From: Symsagittifera roscoffensis
Lineage: Eukaryota > Xenacoelomorpha > Acoela > Convolutidae
Assembly (NCBI RefSeq): GCF_963678635.1
Contig: NC_087064.1
Location: 23,674,539-23,738,538 of the forward strand
DNA length: 64,000 nt
Direction of reading: 5' to 3'
Shown one piece after another: positions 53,811-63,653 of this stretch; the first letter of the stretch is position 1, and each line of letters starts with the position of its first letter. Made by a program: the position numbers and the translations under genes. Under the pieces are notes generated by a model. The model had not been told where the DNA came from, searched no databases, and saw only the letters and a list, made by a program, of their open reading frames with translations.

Positions 53811-54709
53811 AAGGTTTAGGATGACGGATGCAAAAGGTTGTTAAATGATTTCTATTTTCCTAAACTGTTAGTTCTTACGATTTTTTGGTTAGCTTAACCT
53901 GGGTCTATTTGTTCAGGGTTGGAGAGAAAAGTATATCGATTCCGAAGAATGATTTTTTACTTTCTCGTGGCTAGTATAAGTTAAGGTGTTAACTTACTTA
54001 ATCTTACTTAGGGGTAGTGATTGTGTTCAAGGGTTGGAGAATAGTAAATCGATCCACAAGGTTCAGGTATAATTAGAACGCGAGTAGTTCGTTAGATACT
54101 ATTTTAAACTTACTAAGTCTAAGATTTATCCTGGGTCTGGTAAGCGGGGGGGTCAAGTGAAGGATGAATAACCGAAGTTCTTCACTGTTTATCCTAATTT
54201 GAATGATTAGTTTTGTTTAAAAATTTCTATTAGTCTTGGGTCTTTAGAAAGGGTTGGGTAGTGAATCGACGTTTGAGGTCGTTAGACACTAATTAAGTGG
54301 GTGGGGGAGAACAAAGTTGTTCTGTTTGATCCAAGGATAAGCCTTGATGATCAAATTTGAAATTTAATTAAGTAGAAAATGATTTAAGATTCAAGGATAA
54401 GCCTTGATGATCTGGTTTTAAAATTAAGTGAATTTAAGTTTTAATAAATTTTTAAATGTGTGTAAAGGAAAGATTTAGTGTTTTGATGGTATTAGTGGGT
54501 TTATGATTGCTGTTATGTTTTAGATGATGGAGCTGGAACAACAGGATGATTTATGATTACTAACCATTTATTGTCATGCTACTAATTTTTATTTTTATTT
54601 TTCAATAAATATTTTTCAAACATGTTTTGTATATTACTGCAGAATTTTAGGAAAACGATCTTAGATCTTTTTATCAATCGTTATTGTATATTAATAAAAT
54701 ATTGTATAT
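53811..54709 (-). other. Element B 5' leader, truncated
   Basis: 899 bp of noncoding leader homologous to 27777-28730 of element A. It has two hairpin motifs (54329-54352 and 54389-54412) and ends abruptly at 54709, where the tandem copy begins. The missing portion includes the primer-binding site and the 5' LTR. Confidence 0.65.
54329..54412 (-). repeat. Paired hairpin motif in leader
   Basis: AAGGATAAGCCTTGATGATC occurs twice, 60 bp apart; each contains CAAGG-ATAAG-CCTTG, which can form a short stem. Element A has two diverged copies 77 bp apart in the same place. Position in the leader suits a packaging or dimerisation signal, which is inference. Confidence 0.5.
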
Positions 54710-55662
54710 CAATAGAAAAGTTTGCTGTCTGGAGCTATTTTTAGGAAAAACATCTTTCGGTTTCGCAGCTAATCGGTCCAAATGTTTGCAGTAAAAAGAC
54801 AATGAGGCTATGAACTTTTTCAACTCAGGCAGGGCTGGCGCATGCTATATTTTGTTACGCCGAAGAAATTTTAATGAGAATTGTAAGAAAATGCTATAAC
54901 AAAAAACGAAAAGATAACACGGCACGGGTAACCAAATAACAAATCTTTTGCGGATGCTATCAGATTTTAGAGTAAATTGAGGATTTCCGTTCCACGTAAA
55001 GTTCTATTCTTTTTCAAGCGTTTAGCTCAGGGTTTCAGCCTCTGAATTTAACATATATGTAAACACAGTAAATTATTTCCCTGCTTTCCCAAATAGGCCA
55101 ATGGGAGTTTAAAGTTTATATAGTTCTGAAACATAACAAAAGGAAACTCTTTGCCTAGTATCACTTAATTCGCTGATTTTGGACAAGAAATATCGTATTC
55201 TTTGTATCATTATCACCACAGGGGACGTAAATAAGTTATAATCAGTTATAATAACGCATATGGTAAGTCAAGTAAGGAGGTAGGCATTTAAGAATCTGAC
55301 AATATCGGGCACAATCTGTTTGGTTCTGAGAAAGAAAAGTAATTCCATTAAGGACGAGAGAAAAATTGATCTGCTCCAAGTAATTACCTGTCATAGCTTG
55401 TCTGATTACTAATTTCAATACTTGATTGACAACTGAAGCTGTAAGCACTTTGTTGGAGTTCAACACATTTTTGGGAAACATTGAATCAGCCACTTTTAGT
55501 CATGACCAGAACAGAAATAAATTGACATTTATGGATTGGCCAGTATCAAAAGCACTAGTGGTTTTTGTACTAAACGGACTATGCTTAGACAGGCTGGATG
55601 GCTGTTCATAGATCCTCTGCGAAGAGCAGAAACGACAATTATTATCAATTATTTAGTGGTTT
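54710..55662. other. Duplicated flanking DNA, nothing recognised
   Basis: Copy of 35473-36425 with at least one substitution (54955). No gene supported. Confidence 0.55.
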
Positions 55663-56039
55663 TGAGTTAGGACCGAGTTGGTTAACTCATAGAGTAATTT
55701 CGGATAGGGTACACCGTCTGCTCGTCACGCTATCTTATTTTCGGCCGGATAGATTCGTGCAACTTCTTAGTCTAATACCGATCCTAATCTTACTCTTATA
55801 CTATCTAGTCTCAGGTTGTTTAACTAGTCTCTGCTAGGCTCAATAGATCTAGGGTATACTGGTCTATTGCGGCTGTTGAAGTGCTCGGGAGAGTCCAACT
55901 AATTTCTAAGTTAAATTCAAATCTCTCTGGTGCTGAAATTACAAGTAACTTCAGCACTTACAAATAAGTGGGTTGTTAGTTAGATGGATCATGATTGGTT
56001 AATATTAAATACTTTACATTGGTAAAATATCTAAATTAT
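55663..56039 (-). repeat. Element C LTR (3' LTR)
   Basis: Copy of 36426-36802 with the same flanking bases. Confidence 0.82.
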
Positions 56040-57687
56040 CCAATCATAAAATGTAGTTTAGATCAGGTTCCACCCATCCGGGTTTTACAGAGTTTTTTAG
56101 AATAGTTTTTCTGCAATTCGAAGGATGGATGATGGAAGTTGGTGTTTGGCGAACATCTTATTTCTTCTGTTTCCTTTTTGTTAAAGAAGTTCCAGGAAGC
56201 TGGAGTTAGAGACATAAGACGTTGTGTCTTCTAGTGACAACGACTAAGTCTTCGCAACAAACTCAAATCTGATTTCAGAATGGTTGGCTATGTCAGGTTT
56301 TTCTGTTCTGCGTGGAGAACTTCTTTTGTGTCTGGTCTAGTTTGGGAATGGCGTGGAGATTGTGCGTGGAGGGGATGCCTGGTTACTCGGATCTGTACGT
56401 ATACTTGAACATCGAGGTGGTCATTGGTCTAGTTCAATGAAGTCCTTTTCTGCGAAGTCAAGTCGTACTCTAAATCCTTTGAGTTGTGATTGTGAGTGGC
56501 ATATCGATTGTGGTTGATCATTCTCTCTCGAGTGTAGTGGGGTCGTTTTGTCTTTAGATGTTCGTCCTTGGTGTTGTATTCTGATCTATGTATTGCATAA
56601 TGTAATTTACATTTTATAAAACATTTATTAGTTTAATATTTTTTAATTATGATTTTAGTTAGTTGTTTTCACGAAAGCTTTTTGTTTTAGTTCGGTTATT
56701 TTGAAGAGTTACTCACACTTGAGTAGCTCTTATTAAAAATAGAGGTGTGGTCACAAAGCGTGGATGTAGCGCGGTGGGTTAGGCCGGCTATAGAGCATGC
56801 TCAGGACGTCCTTCCTGGTGGCTTAGGCCAGGAGTGGGAGTATGATTTCATGCGGTTTTTATGAGGGGTCCTATTATGTGACAACGTTTTATGTTGGGTT
56901 TGTTCTGGTTTTTCTTATGTCTTGTTGGTTATGTCCTTTTTCCAAAAAGCAAATTGTTCGTGGTATGGGTTTGTCTTTCGACTTTTTTGTGTTTTATTAT
57001 TTCTTTCTTAGACTTTATAATAGTCTTCAAAAGAATAAATTATCCAGTTTTAAACTGGGTTAATCCGGTTTGGGTACCGTTGGTTTCCTTTTCTTAGTCA
57101 TGCTGTTATTCTATGATTTGTGGTATTTAGTAAGCTGCGTTGGTTAGTTTTGTTTAGTATATGATTCCTTTCCAACCGGGTTAAAGGAAGGTTTGAAACA
57201 TGTTATTATATGTTAGAGTTGTTGAGTGTGAAAACTTGAAACTGAAATTCATTATTTTAAACAATTCTTCGTGGGCGAGCTGTGCGAGTGTGGATAGAAT
57301 TTCTGTGCGAATGAATGAAAATATCAAAAGGTTAGTACTGCAATTGCATTTTATTAATTTACTGCATAGAATTTGGAAATTTACTGCTAGTTATGGGGGA
57401 ATTTTAAGTTACAAATTTTCATCATAATGAAATTTACTGCTTGTGGGGAAAATTTTAGAAATGAATTTACTGCATTGGTATTAAATTTATAAATTTATAA
57501 GTGTAAGAGATTAATAGAATTGTTGAAGTCTGTTCGATGAAATTTGCGATCTTTATTTGTTTTTTTGTGGTTTTTGTAGGTGATCGTCGGATGAAGGCTA
57601 AAAATCTAAGGAAAACATGGATAAAGTATGGTGAGTTTTTTAATATTTCAATTAGTTAGTTATATTCATTTAATTCATACTTACTTG
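56040..57687 (-). other. Element C 3' noncoding region
   Basis: Copy of 36803-38450. One of the two GGTGGGTTAGGCC motifs has a substitution at 56822 (GGTGGCTTAGGCC). Confidence 0.6.
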
Positions 57688-59493
57688 TTAGTCGTCGGGG
57701 AAAAAACCGTGGGGGAAGATGTCGTGAATTAGTTCTGAAGTTGTTAGTAGTTTAGCTAAGATGCGGATGATATTTTTAGTCTGAAGCAGTGGCCAAAGCA
57801 ATTGAAGTGCCTTAATAGTGGTTAGTTCTTCAGTGGCAACTGCAAACTCATAAGGTGTGTTTTGGATTAGATTATATAATTTGTGATTGAATTTAGTGTT
57901 GTGGATGAATTCTAAAATTGGGATTTCTATGGGTTGTACAAACTCGTGCGGGAGAAGGAAGGGTCGGGATTCTTCGGCGTTGAAGGTCTTGGTGATGGGA
58001 CAGAAGATGTACATTTGGGTTATGGGGTCATAATTACGAAGAATACCATGAAGGTTAGTATCTTTAATACAGTATGTGAAATTTAGGAAAAATGGTGAAG
58101 TGTATTTGGAATTAATGAATTGAAAACGATGGTGTGGTTGTCTAGAGGGTGTGTGTAGGTCAAAGTGATTTTGGATGAAGCGATAATAACTATATGTGTG
58201 GGTTTGTTTAGTGCGCAACATAATATCGTGTGAGCAGTGTAAATCTCTTTCGTGTGGTGCAAGGAAATGAAAGGTTAGTGAAAATATTTGGAAGCGTTCT
58301 TTAAAACTTTCGTATGCTTGTGTGTCTGTTAGTGCTTCTGAAATAATGTGATCAAACTTTCGGTCGAAGATGTTTAGTGTAAATATATATGGTGTCTTGA
58401 TGAAAAATTTCTCGGTAATTTGTGGATTAGCGAAGCGATCGTCGTCTAAGAATTGATCTTGGTTAGCTCTGATGATGTTGTGATCATAGTATTCGAGTGT
58501 ATATTCGTTAGCTCTAGGTGCAGTGTGTATTTTTAGTGATTTTTTATATCCAACGTAAGTAAATTGTCTAGCGGTTAGTGGTGTAGTGAGTCGATATAGC
58601 ATGTCCGTATTTCGCTCTATATCGATGTGAGTGTTAGATAATGGTAAGCAAAGAGGGTTAGTAAAATGATAATATGAGGTCCAAGAGAGAGTGGGCATTA
58701 AAACGTATTCATCTACGAAGTTGCGTGTTTCGTTAGTGTCGTGGGGGGTGTTTAAGGTGTATTGTGGGAATGAGGGTAAAGTGATGGCTAAAAATTCTTT
58801 TGTGTTAGTATGCTTGGGGTGGTTGATGTATTCACGGGCTGTTCCTGGTTTTGCTGGGAAAGGATGGTTGGGGAACTTTCTTTTAAAAGTGCGGTAAGCT
58901 CTATTAGTGTTGAGTGAAGAGTCAGTGGATGTGGATGATGGTGCTAATGATTCAGTATAATCTGAAGAGGGTGTAGGGGTAGGGGGGTTGGATGAATTTA
59001 TTGTGGAGAAGATTTGGTTTATGGTTGGGGTATTAAGGTGGTAGGGTTGTTGTTGAAGGGTAATAAAATTATCTAGCTCTGGGGAGATTCGGGGGGTGTC
59101 TGGAGAATGAGATGATTGGTCAGAATGGTATGAGGAGTAGGTTGGGGTAACTTGGGAAGCATAAGAGGGTGTGGGGGTGATTGGGTCAGGGTTATTGGAT
59201 AATATGGGTTGAAAAGGGGGTTGAGAAAAATTAGAAGAGTTATGAAAATTATTGGATGGGGATGGTTCTGAGTCGGCAAATTCATCGGGGGTTTCAATAT
59301 TCGGGTTATTGAGTTGTGAGATGGAATATAAAACTGAGATGTGTGAATTAGTATCGGAATTCATGCCTGATGTTACATTACTAGATGGAAAATCGGGTGG
59401 CGGAAAAGCAAAAAGTGGTATTATTGGGATTGAAGAGGTAAGATTGGTTGGGTGGGAATTTGATCGGTGTAGTGATCCAAGTTGGCGGCTCAT
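57688..59493 (-). CDS. ORF-X, 601 aa (copy 2)
   Basis: Same length and frame as the copy at 38451-40256, with at least two residue changes in the N-terminal low-complexity part (Pro to Ser near residue 20 and Asn to Asp near residue 34). The ATGA overlap with env is kept. Function unknown. Confidence 0.85.
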   Translation of the reverse strand: MSRQLGSLHRSNSHPTNLTSSIPIIPLFAFPPPDFPSSNVTSGMNSDTNSHISVLYSISQLNNPNIETPDEFADSEPSPSNNFHNSSNFSQPPFQPILSNNPDPITPTPSYASQVTPTYSSYHSDQSSHSPDTPRISPELDNFITLQQQPYHLNTPTINQIFSTINSSNPPTPTPSSDYTESLAPSSTSTDSSLNTNRAYRTFKRKFPNHPFPAKPGTAREYINHPKHTNTKEFLAITLPSFPQYTLNTPHDTNETRNFVDEYVLMPTLSWTSYYHFTNPLCLPLSNTHIDIERNTDMLYRLTTPLTARQFTYVGYKKSLKIHTAPRANEYTLEYYDHNIIRANQDQFLDDDRFANPQITEKFFIKTPYIFTLNIFDRKFDHIISEALTDTQAYESFKERFQIFSLTFHFLAPHERDLHCSHDIMLRTKQTHTYSYYRFIQNHFDLHTPSRQPHHRFQFINSKYTSPFFLNFTYCIKDTNLHGILRNYDPITQMYIFCPITKTFNAEESRPFLLPHEFVQPIEIPILEFIHNTKFNHKLYNLIQNTPYEFAVATEELTTIKALQLLWPLLQTKNIIRILAKLLTTSELIHDIFPHGFFPDD

Positions 59494-62108
59494 CGTGGGC
59501 TAAAAAAATGATTATTTTGAGACTGAAAAGCGGTGGTATGGGGTTGTTCAATAATTTGTTCATAAGTATTATCATCTTGTGACTGGTGTGTCATTATATG
59601 TTGAATGGGACTTTGTGATGTGGTGAGTCGAATATTTGGATTATGTGTGATGGCTAAGTTTCGAAAATTTCGTGGGACTAGGGATAGTGGATGGTTATTT
59701 GGTAGGGCTGGTAATTGTGGTGCCGTTGGCGTTATGTCTACATTGTTATGTTCTTCGTCGTATGTATTTTGTCGTGTTGCTATTTTTGTGTTATATTCTT
59801 TTATTTGTGCGTCTAAAAGAATTTTGTTTATAGATGTAGAAAAGATTCCAAAAAATCCTGCAAAGAGTATGCGTGCTACGCTTGCTTGTCTGTTTACTTG
59901 TGTGTGTATAGCACATGTGTTGTAGATTCCTTTTAAAAGTGAGAAAAGAAATCCAATAAAGTTAAACATTGCGTATAAAATAGTCAATTTTTCTAAGATG
60001 TAATAGGGCCATCCTAGAAAATCGAGGATCTCATTTTTGAGTGTAACAAAGCTAAAAATGTTAATTGGTGATATATCTTGGGGACGGTATTTTTCACCGT
60101 TTAGATATATATAATCTTTAATGTCTTTAAAATATCCGCTATAGTCTTGCGTGTAGATATCGGCAAATCCTGCGGTTTCTGCAAGTTTGCGTAAATTTTG
60201 GTCTATTGATTGTCTTTGTATAGTGTCCATTTGTGTTAATAATTCTTGGAATTGTTGTGTTCTAATGTGATGTTGAATATCTGATTTTGAATAGATTCCT
60301 ATTGATTGTAAGTCTATATTTGGGTTTCGAGCAATAGCGCGAATGCTTTCTGGTGAAAATTTTTTGAGTGATTGCATTAATGTGGGATATGGAGTGAGAA
60401 GATAATATTTATTTTCATCAGGGTTTAGTTGTACTACATTGTGGCTGTTTTCTGATCCACATGGGACTGCGGTATCCCAGAAATAGGTTCTTCGTGAAAG
60501 TGTATCCACGAAATGTACTTTATTCTTATAAAAGATAGGGATTCTTTTATAACATCGTTTATCTTCAAAAACGTATAGTGGTGATACTTTTTTAGTACAA
60601 GTATAAAACCATAAGATGTTTCCTTCATAGTCTAAAAAATTTGATCTATTTCCAGATAATAAGTATCCTGCATAGGGTATTTTTAATACTGCTAGTGCAA
60701 GTGATTGTAATATTTGTGTTCGTTCTAATTCGCATAGTTGGTGTAGTGTTTCTAATTCGGAGAGTGACATTTCTTGAAAAATTCGGCTAATTGTATAATC
60801 TAGTTTCATATCTAAATGAATATCATAGTGGATATTACCGAAATATGTAGTATTCATTAGTGATAATTCTTGTAAGCGTGTGCTTCTGGTGTCATGGGGT
60901 TTTAGATGTCCACCAGGTTGTCCGTTGCTTTTTTCAAAATTAACTGGTATATAGGATGTTCCTTCGTTTAGAGGATGACCTGTGGCATATGGGTCGATTT
61001 TTACTTTTCCAGTGGTCATGTCAAATCCTTTTTCGTATTCAACTAATATTTCAGAGTATTGTGTTCTGTGAAGTGGATTCCTGTATTTACATGCAAGTTC
61101 TGTTTCTTGATATATTTGAAAACGTGTCAATTTATTTTCTATATTGTCTATGTTTCTAAAATTAGAACTTAGTTTTCGTGATGGATGGACTTGTTCATAT
61201 GGAATTGATTGTATAAAATATTTTTCGTGAAATTTTATCATACGAGCGTGTATTTTTGCTACTTGAAATGTTGTACATGTATCTTCGGGGAACCAAACAA
61301 TTGTTGCTTGTGTTCTCGTTGTAGGGTCGCAATAACCTTGATCATTTTTACAAGGTAATCGGATTCCTTGATAGATCATTGTATTATCTGATAAATCTCG
61401 TGTTAGTTGTATTTTTTCGAGTTGTATTTTCCAATCAAAAAACATTATTTCTTGGTATCCTTTATTTTTTGTGTCTGCTTTGCAGTTTGATGGGTCATTT
61501 ATACCAATGTGTGGTATCCAATGTTTATCGTGTGGGTCATAGGTTAATCGTCCGTGTGCGCCGTTATACGGGTATTTTTCGTCTAGTTTTATATGTCCTT
61601 GGTGTCTTTCAAGTTGTGATTGATGTACAGAGTCTGAAAAAACTTGAAAATTAACTAATTTTCTTTGGGAGTTTTTATTTTGTGTGATGTTTAGTCTAAG
61701 TAATTCATTTTTACAATCGTCGGGATTGAGATGTAAAAGACGTTCTATATTACTTTGATAGAATGATTCATGGTCAAGTCGGTTTTTGTTTCCGTTCGAG
61801 ACTTGTGAACAATGTACTTTCTTTTCGGAAAATGTTGCTGTGAATTTATAACCTGTAACTGTTGTTGCTCGGGCTTTTGAATAGAGTGTTGCTATTACAT
61901 CTGTGGTTTCTATAGCTTGTGGTTCTGTTTCACATTGTGATACTTGATTTATTGCATATTTATGTAGTGTTTTTTGTTCATTTTCTTCACAATCGTAATG
62001 TGTTACTAATAAATCTTGTGGTCCTGTACGAGGGGAAGGGTTTATGTTTTGATTTGAGATTACTAGAAAAAGGAGTTGGAGAAAAATTAATAATTTTAGA
62101 ATATACAT
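59490..62108 (-). CDS. env: Envelope-like glycoprotein (copy 2)
   Basis: 872 aa, the same length as the copy at 40253-42871 and matching it at every position I compared; the one base change noted in this gene (near 61021) is silent. It keeps signal peptide, ectodomain cysteines, hydrophobic region and tail. Confidence 0.82.
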   Translation of the reverse strand: MYILKLLIFLQLLFLVISNQNINPSPRTGPQDLLVTHYDCEENEQKTLHKYAINQVSQCETEPQAIETTDVIATLYSKARATTVTGYKFTATFSEKKVHCSQVSNGNKNRLDHESFYQSNIERLLHLNPDDCKNELLRLNITQNKNSQRKLVNFQVFSDSVHQSQLERHQGHIKLDEKYPYNGAHGRLTYDPHDKHWIPHIGINDPSNCKADTKNKGYQEIMFFDWKIQLEKIQLTRDLSDNTMIYQGIRLPCKNDQGYCDPTTRTQATIVWFPEDTCTTFQVAKIHARMIKFHEKYFIQSIPYEQVHPSRKLSSNFRNIDNIENKLTRFQIYQETELACKYRNPLHRTQYSEILVEYEKGFDMTTGKVKIDPYATGHPLNEGTSYIPVNFEKSNGQPGGHLKPHDTRSTRLQELSLMNTTYFGNIHYDIHLDMKLDYTISRIFQEMSLSELETLHQLCELERTQILQSLALAVLKIPYAGYLLSGNRSNFLDYEGNILWFYTCTKKVSPLYVFEDKRCYKRIPIFYKNKVHFVDTLSRRTYFWDTAVPCGSENSHNVVQLNPDENKYYLLTPYPTLMQSLKKFSPESIRAIARNPNIDLQSIGIYSKSDIQHHIRTQQFQELLTQMDTIQRQSIDQNLRKLAETAGFADIYTQDYSGYFKDIKDYIYLNGEKYRPQDISPINIFSFVTLKNEILDFLGWPYYILEKLTILYAMFNFIGFLFSLLKGIYNTCAIHTQVNRQASVARILFAGFFGIFSTSINKILLDAQIKEYNTKIATRQNTYDEEHNNVDITPTAPQLPALPNNHPLSLVPRNFRNLAITHNPNIRLTTSQSPIQHIMTHQSQDDNTYEQIIEQPHTTAFQSQNNHFFSPR

Positions 62109-63232
62109 GTGTATGATAATCCTGAGTATGGATTATAAAATGTAATGTAGCCAATTGTGTTTTTGGTATATCTGTCGTATTTGTATATTACTTCAGTAGT
62201 TATAAACGGTGGTGGTAGTGATTGAGCTGTTATGTTAGGTGGATTTAATGGGTAGGGATGTTGGGTAATATTATTTAACTTAACTGTGATTTCAAACTTT
62301 AATTGTAAACTGTTTTGTTGGAGTATTTGAATATTGTGATCACGGATATCGTTGTGAATATCTTGGCGATATTGTAATCTATTAAGTGCCCAGTTATGAA
62401 GGCGGTTACTTTCTTGATGTTGTCCAAATAATGGTGGAGGTGCTGTAAAAGTATTCCAATCTAATCTTAAAGGAATATTTATTGATGATTGTTCTCGATA
62501 TCTGGCGTCGAGATTATTTGGAAAATTTAAGTTAAAAGGTGGTGGTGAAATTTGGCTTATTGATGGTGTTGATGGTAGTGATAATGTTTCTGGTAGTGAT
62601 GAGGATGTTGTTGTATCCGTAGAAATATCTATTGGATTATTGACTAAATTTAATTCACCTTGTGTAAATGAATGTGTTGTCCAATATGGTAGTCGTGATG
62701 CCTGGTTTGGGGGGTTAAAGGGATTTTCACGTATTTGTTCAGATGTTGGTGTTGAACCTAAGTAATCTGATGGTAGGCTTGAGGTGCTACGTTGTGAAAG
62801 AAGCGTAGGGGTTTCTGGTAATATACCAATGGGGTTTTCTGGAGTGTTTTGTGATGGGGATTGAGGTATATCAAAATGAACTCGTGGAGTTTGAAAATTT
62901 CTGTTTCGTCGAGGATGTATAATTTGTCTATTTATTTCGACTGTATTTTGGTTTTGACTAGGATTTCTTATTCTACTTAGTTCTTGTGGTAGTGTTGGGT
63001 ATAGGTTATATGTTGGTTCGCTTAGAGGTGCTTGTCGTTGAACTGGTTCTAGTGGTTCTGATAAACGAGCATGTCGTTCTTCAAAAGTGTATGGATTGTC
63101 TTGAAAAGAAATTCGTGTAGGTGTTTGAGGATTTTGAGTAGTTGAAGGTGGTGTTTGGTTATCTTGGGATGATGTCGGTGAAGACTGATTCTGTGACTGT
63201 TGGGTAGCAATTTTTGATGGATTTTTGAATTG
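62096..63232 (-). CDS. Met-less 378-codon frame (copy 2)
   Basis: Duplicate of the frame at 42859-43995, again open throughout with no Met codon, following a TAA and overlapping the env start by 13 nt. Confidence 0.68.
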   Translation of the reverse strand, partial: QFKNPSKIATQQSQNQSSPTSSQDNQTPPSTTQNPQTPTRISFQDNPYTFEERHARLSEPLEPVQRQAPLSEPTYNLYPTLPQELSRIRNPSQNQNTVEINRQIIHPRRNRNFQTPRVHFDIPQSPSQNTPENPIGILPETPTLLSQRSTSSLPSDYLGSTPTSEQIRENPFNPPNQASRLPYWTTHSFTQGELNLVNNPIDISTDTTTSSSLPETLSLPSTPSISQISPPPFNLNFPNNLDARYREQSSINIPLRLDWNTFTAPPPLFGQHQESNRLHNWALNRLQYRQDIHNDIRDHNIQILQQNSLQLKFEITVKLNNITQHPYPLNPPNITAQSLPPPFITTEVIYKYDRYTKNTIGYITFYNPYSGLSYTCIF

Positions 63233-63237
63233 TTACT

Positions 63238-63426
63238 TTAGTGAGAAATTTTGTGTTTATTATAATATTCTTCCAAAAAAAGAATTAGAAGGACTGTTGC
63301 TAGGGCAAATGTGAGGATTGCTTTCTTTATACATTTACAGATGGTCAAAATGAGGGATGATAAGAATGCTATGAAAATTACAAACAATAAAAAAATATCG
63401 GTTCTACTGAAAATTGTTCGTATCAT
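63238..63426 (-). CDS. Small membrane protein, 62 aa (copy 2)
   Basis: Identical in translation to the protein at 44001-44189: two hydrophobic segments around CKCIKK. Its start overlaps the 76-aa ORF by ATGA. Confidence 0.63.
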   Translation of the reverse strand: MIRTIFSRTDIFLLFVIFIAFLSSLILTICKCIKKAILTFALATVLLILFLEEYYNKHKISH

Positions 63427-63653
63427 TTAGACAAGTTGTATAAATCGTACCTGTGGATATAATCAAGGGTTTTGGAAAGTTGGAGGAATAGTTCGAGAAT
63501 AGTGTAGAAAATTAAAAAAATGTTACAAAAAATGATTAGGATTATTAGAAAAGATTCAAGTATATCAAAAAGAAATATTATAAAGGATTCAAGTATTGTA
63601 AAAAAATGTTTAAGATTTATGAGTATTTGAGTAACTGATTGAGAGAAGAGCAT
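63423..63653 (-). CDS. Small membrane protein, 76 aa (copy 2)
   Basis: Identical in translation to the protein at 44186-44416. Confidence 0.55.
   Translation of the reverse strand: MLFSQSVTQILINLKHFFTILESFIIFLFDILESFLIILIIFCNIFLIFYTILELFLQLSKTLDYIHRYDLYNLSK

Larger units (their letters stand above)
35473..54709. repeat. 19,237-bp tandem duplication unit, copy 1
   Basis: Bases from 35473 onward recur from 54710 onward at a constant offset of 19,237 bp as far as the window allows (9,291 bp of the second copy). The unit contains about 950 bp of flanking DNA and nearly all of element B. Differences between copies are few single bases, for example 35718/54955, 37585/56822, 37636/56873 and 40157/59394. 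The second copy starts inside the element B leader, so it is a segmental duplication and not a second insertion. Confidence 0.9.
36426..54709 (-). mobile_element. Element B: giant Ty3-type env-bearing LTR retroelement, 5'-truncated
   Basis: This is the best preserved copy of the family. In minus sense it carries a leader (53811-54709, cut at the duplication junction, so primer-binding site and 5' LTR are missing), ORF1, gag-pol, two small membrane ORFs, a Met-less frame, the env-like gene, ORF-X, the 3' noncoding region and the 3' LTR. All long frames are open except for one in-frame TAG near the end of pol. Adjacent frames overlap by 26, 4, 13 and 4 nt. By comparison with element A the complete element would be about 18.5-18.7 kb, very large for an element with LTRs of under 400 bp. 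Confidence 0.9.
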
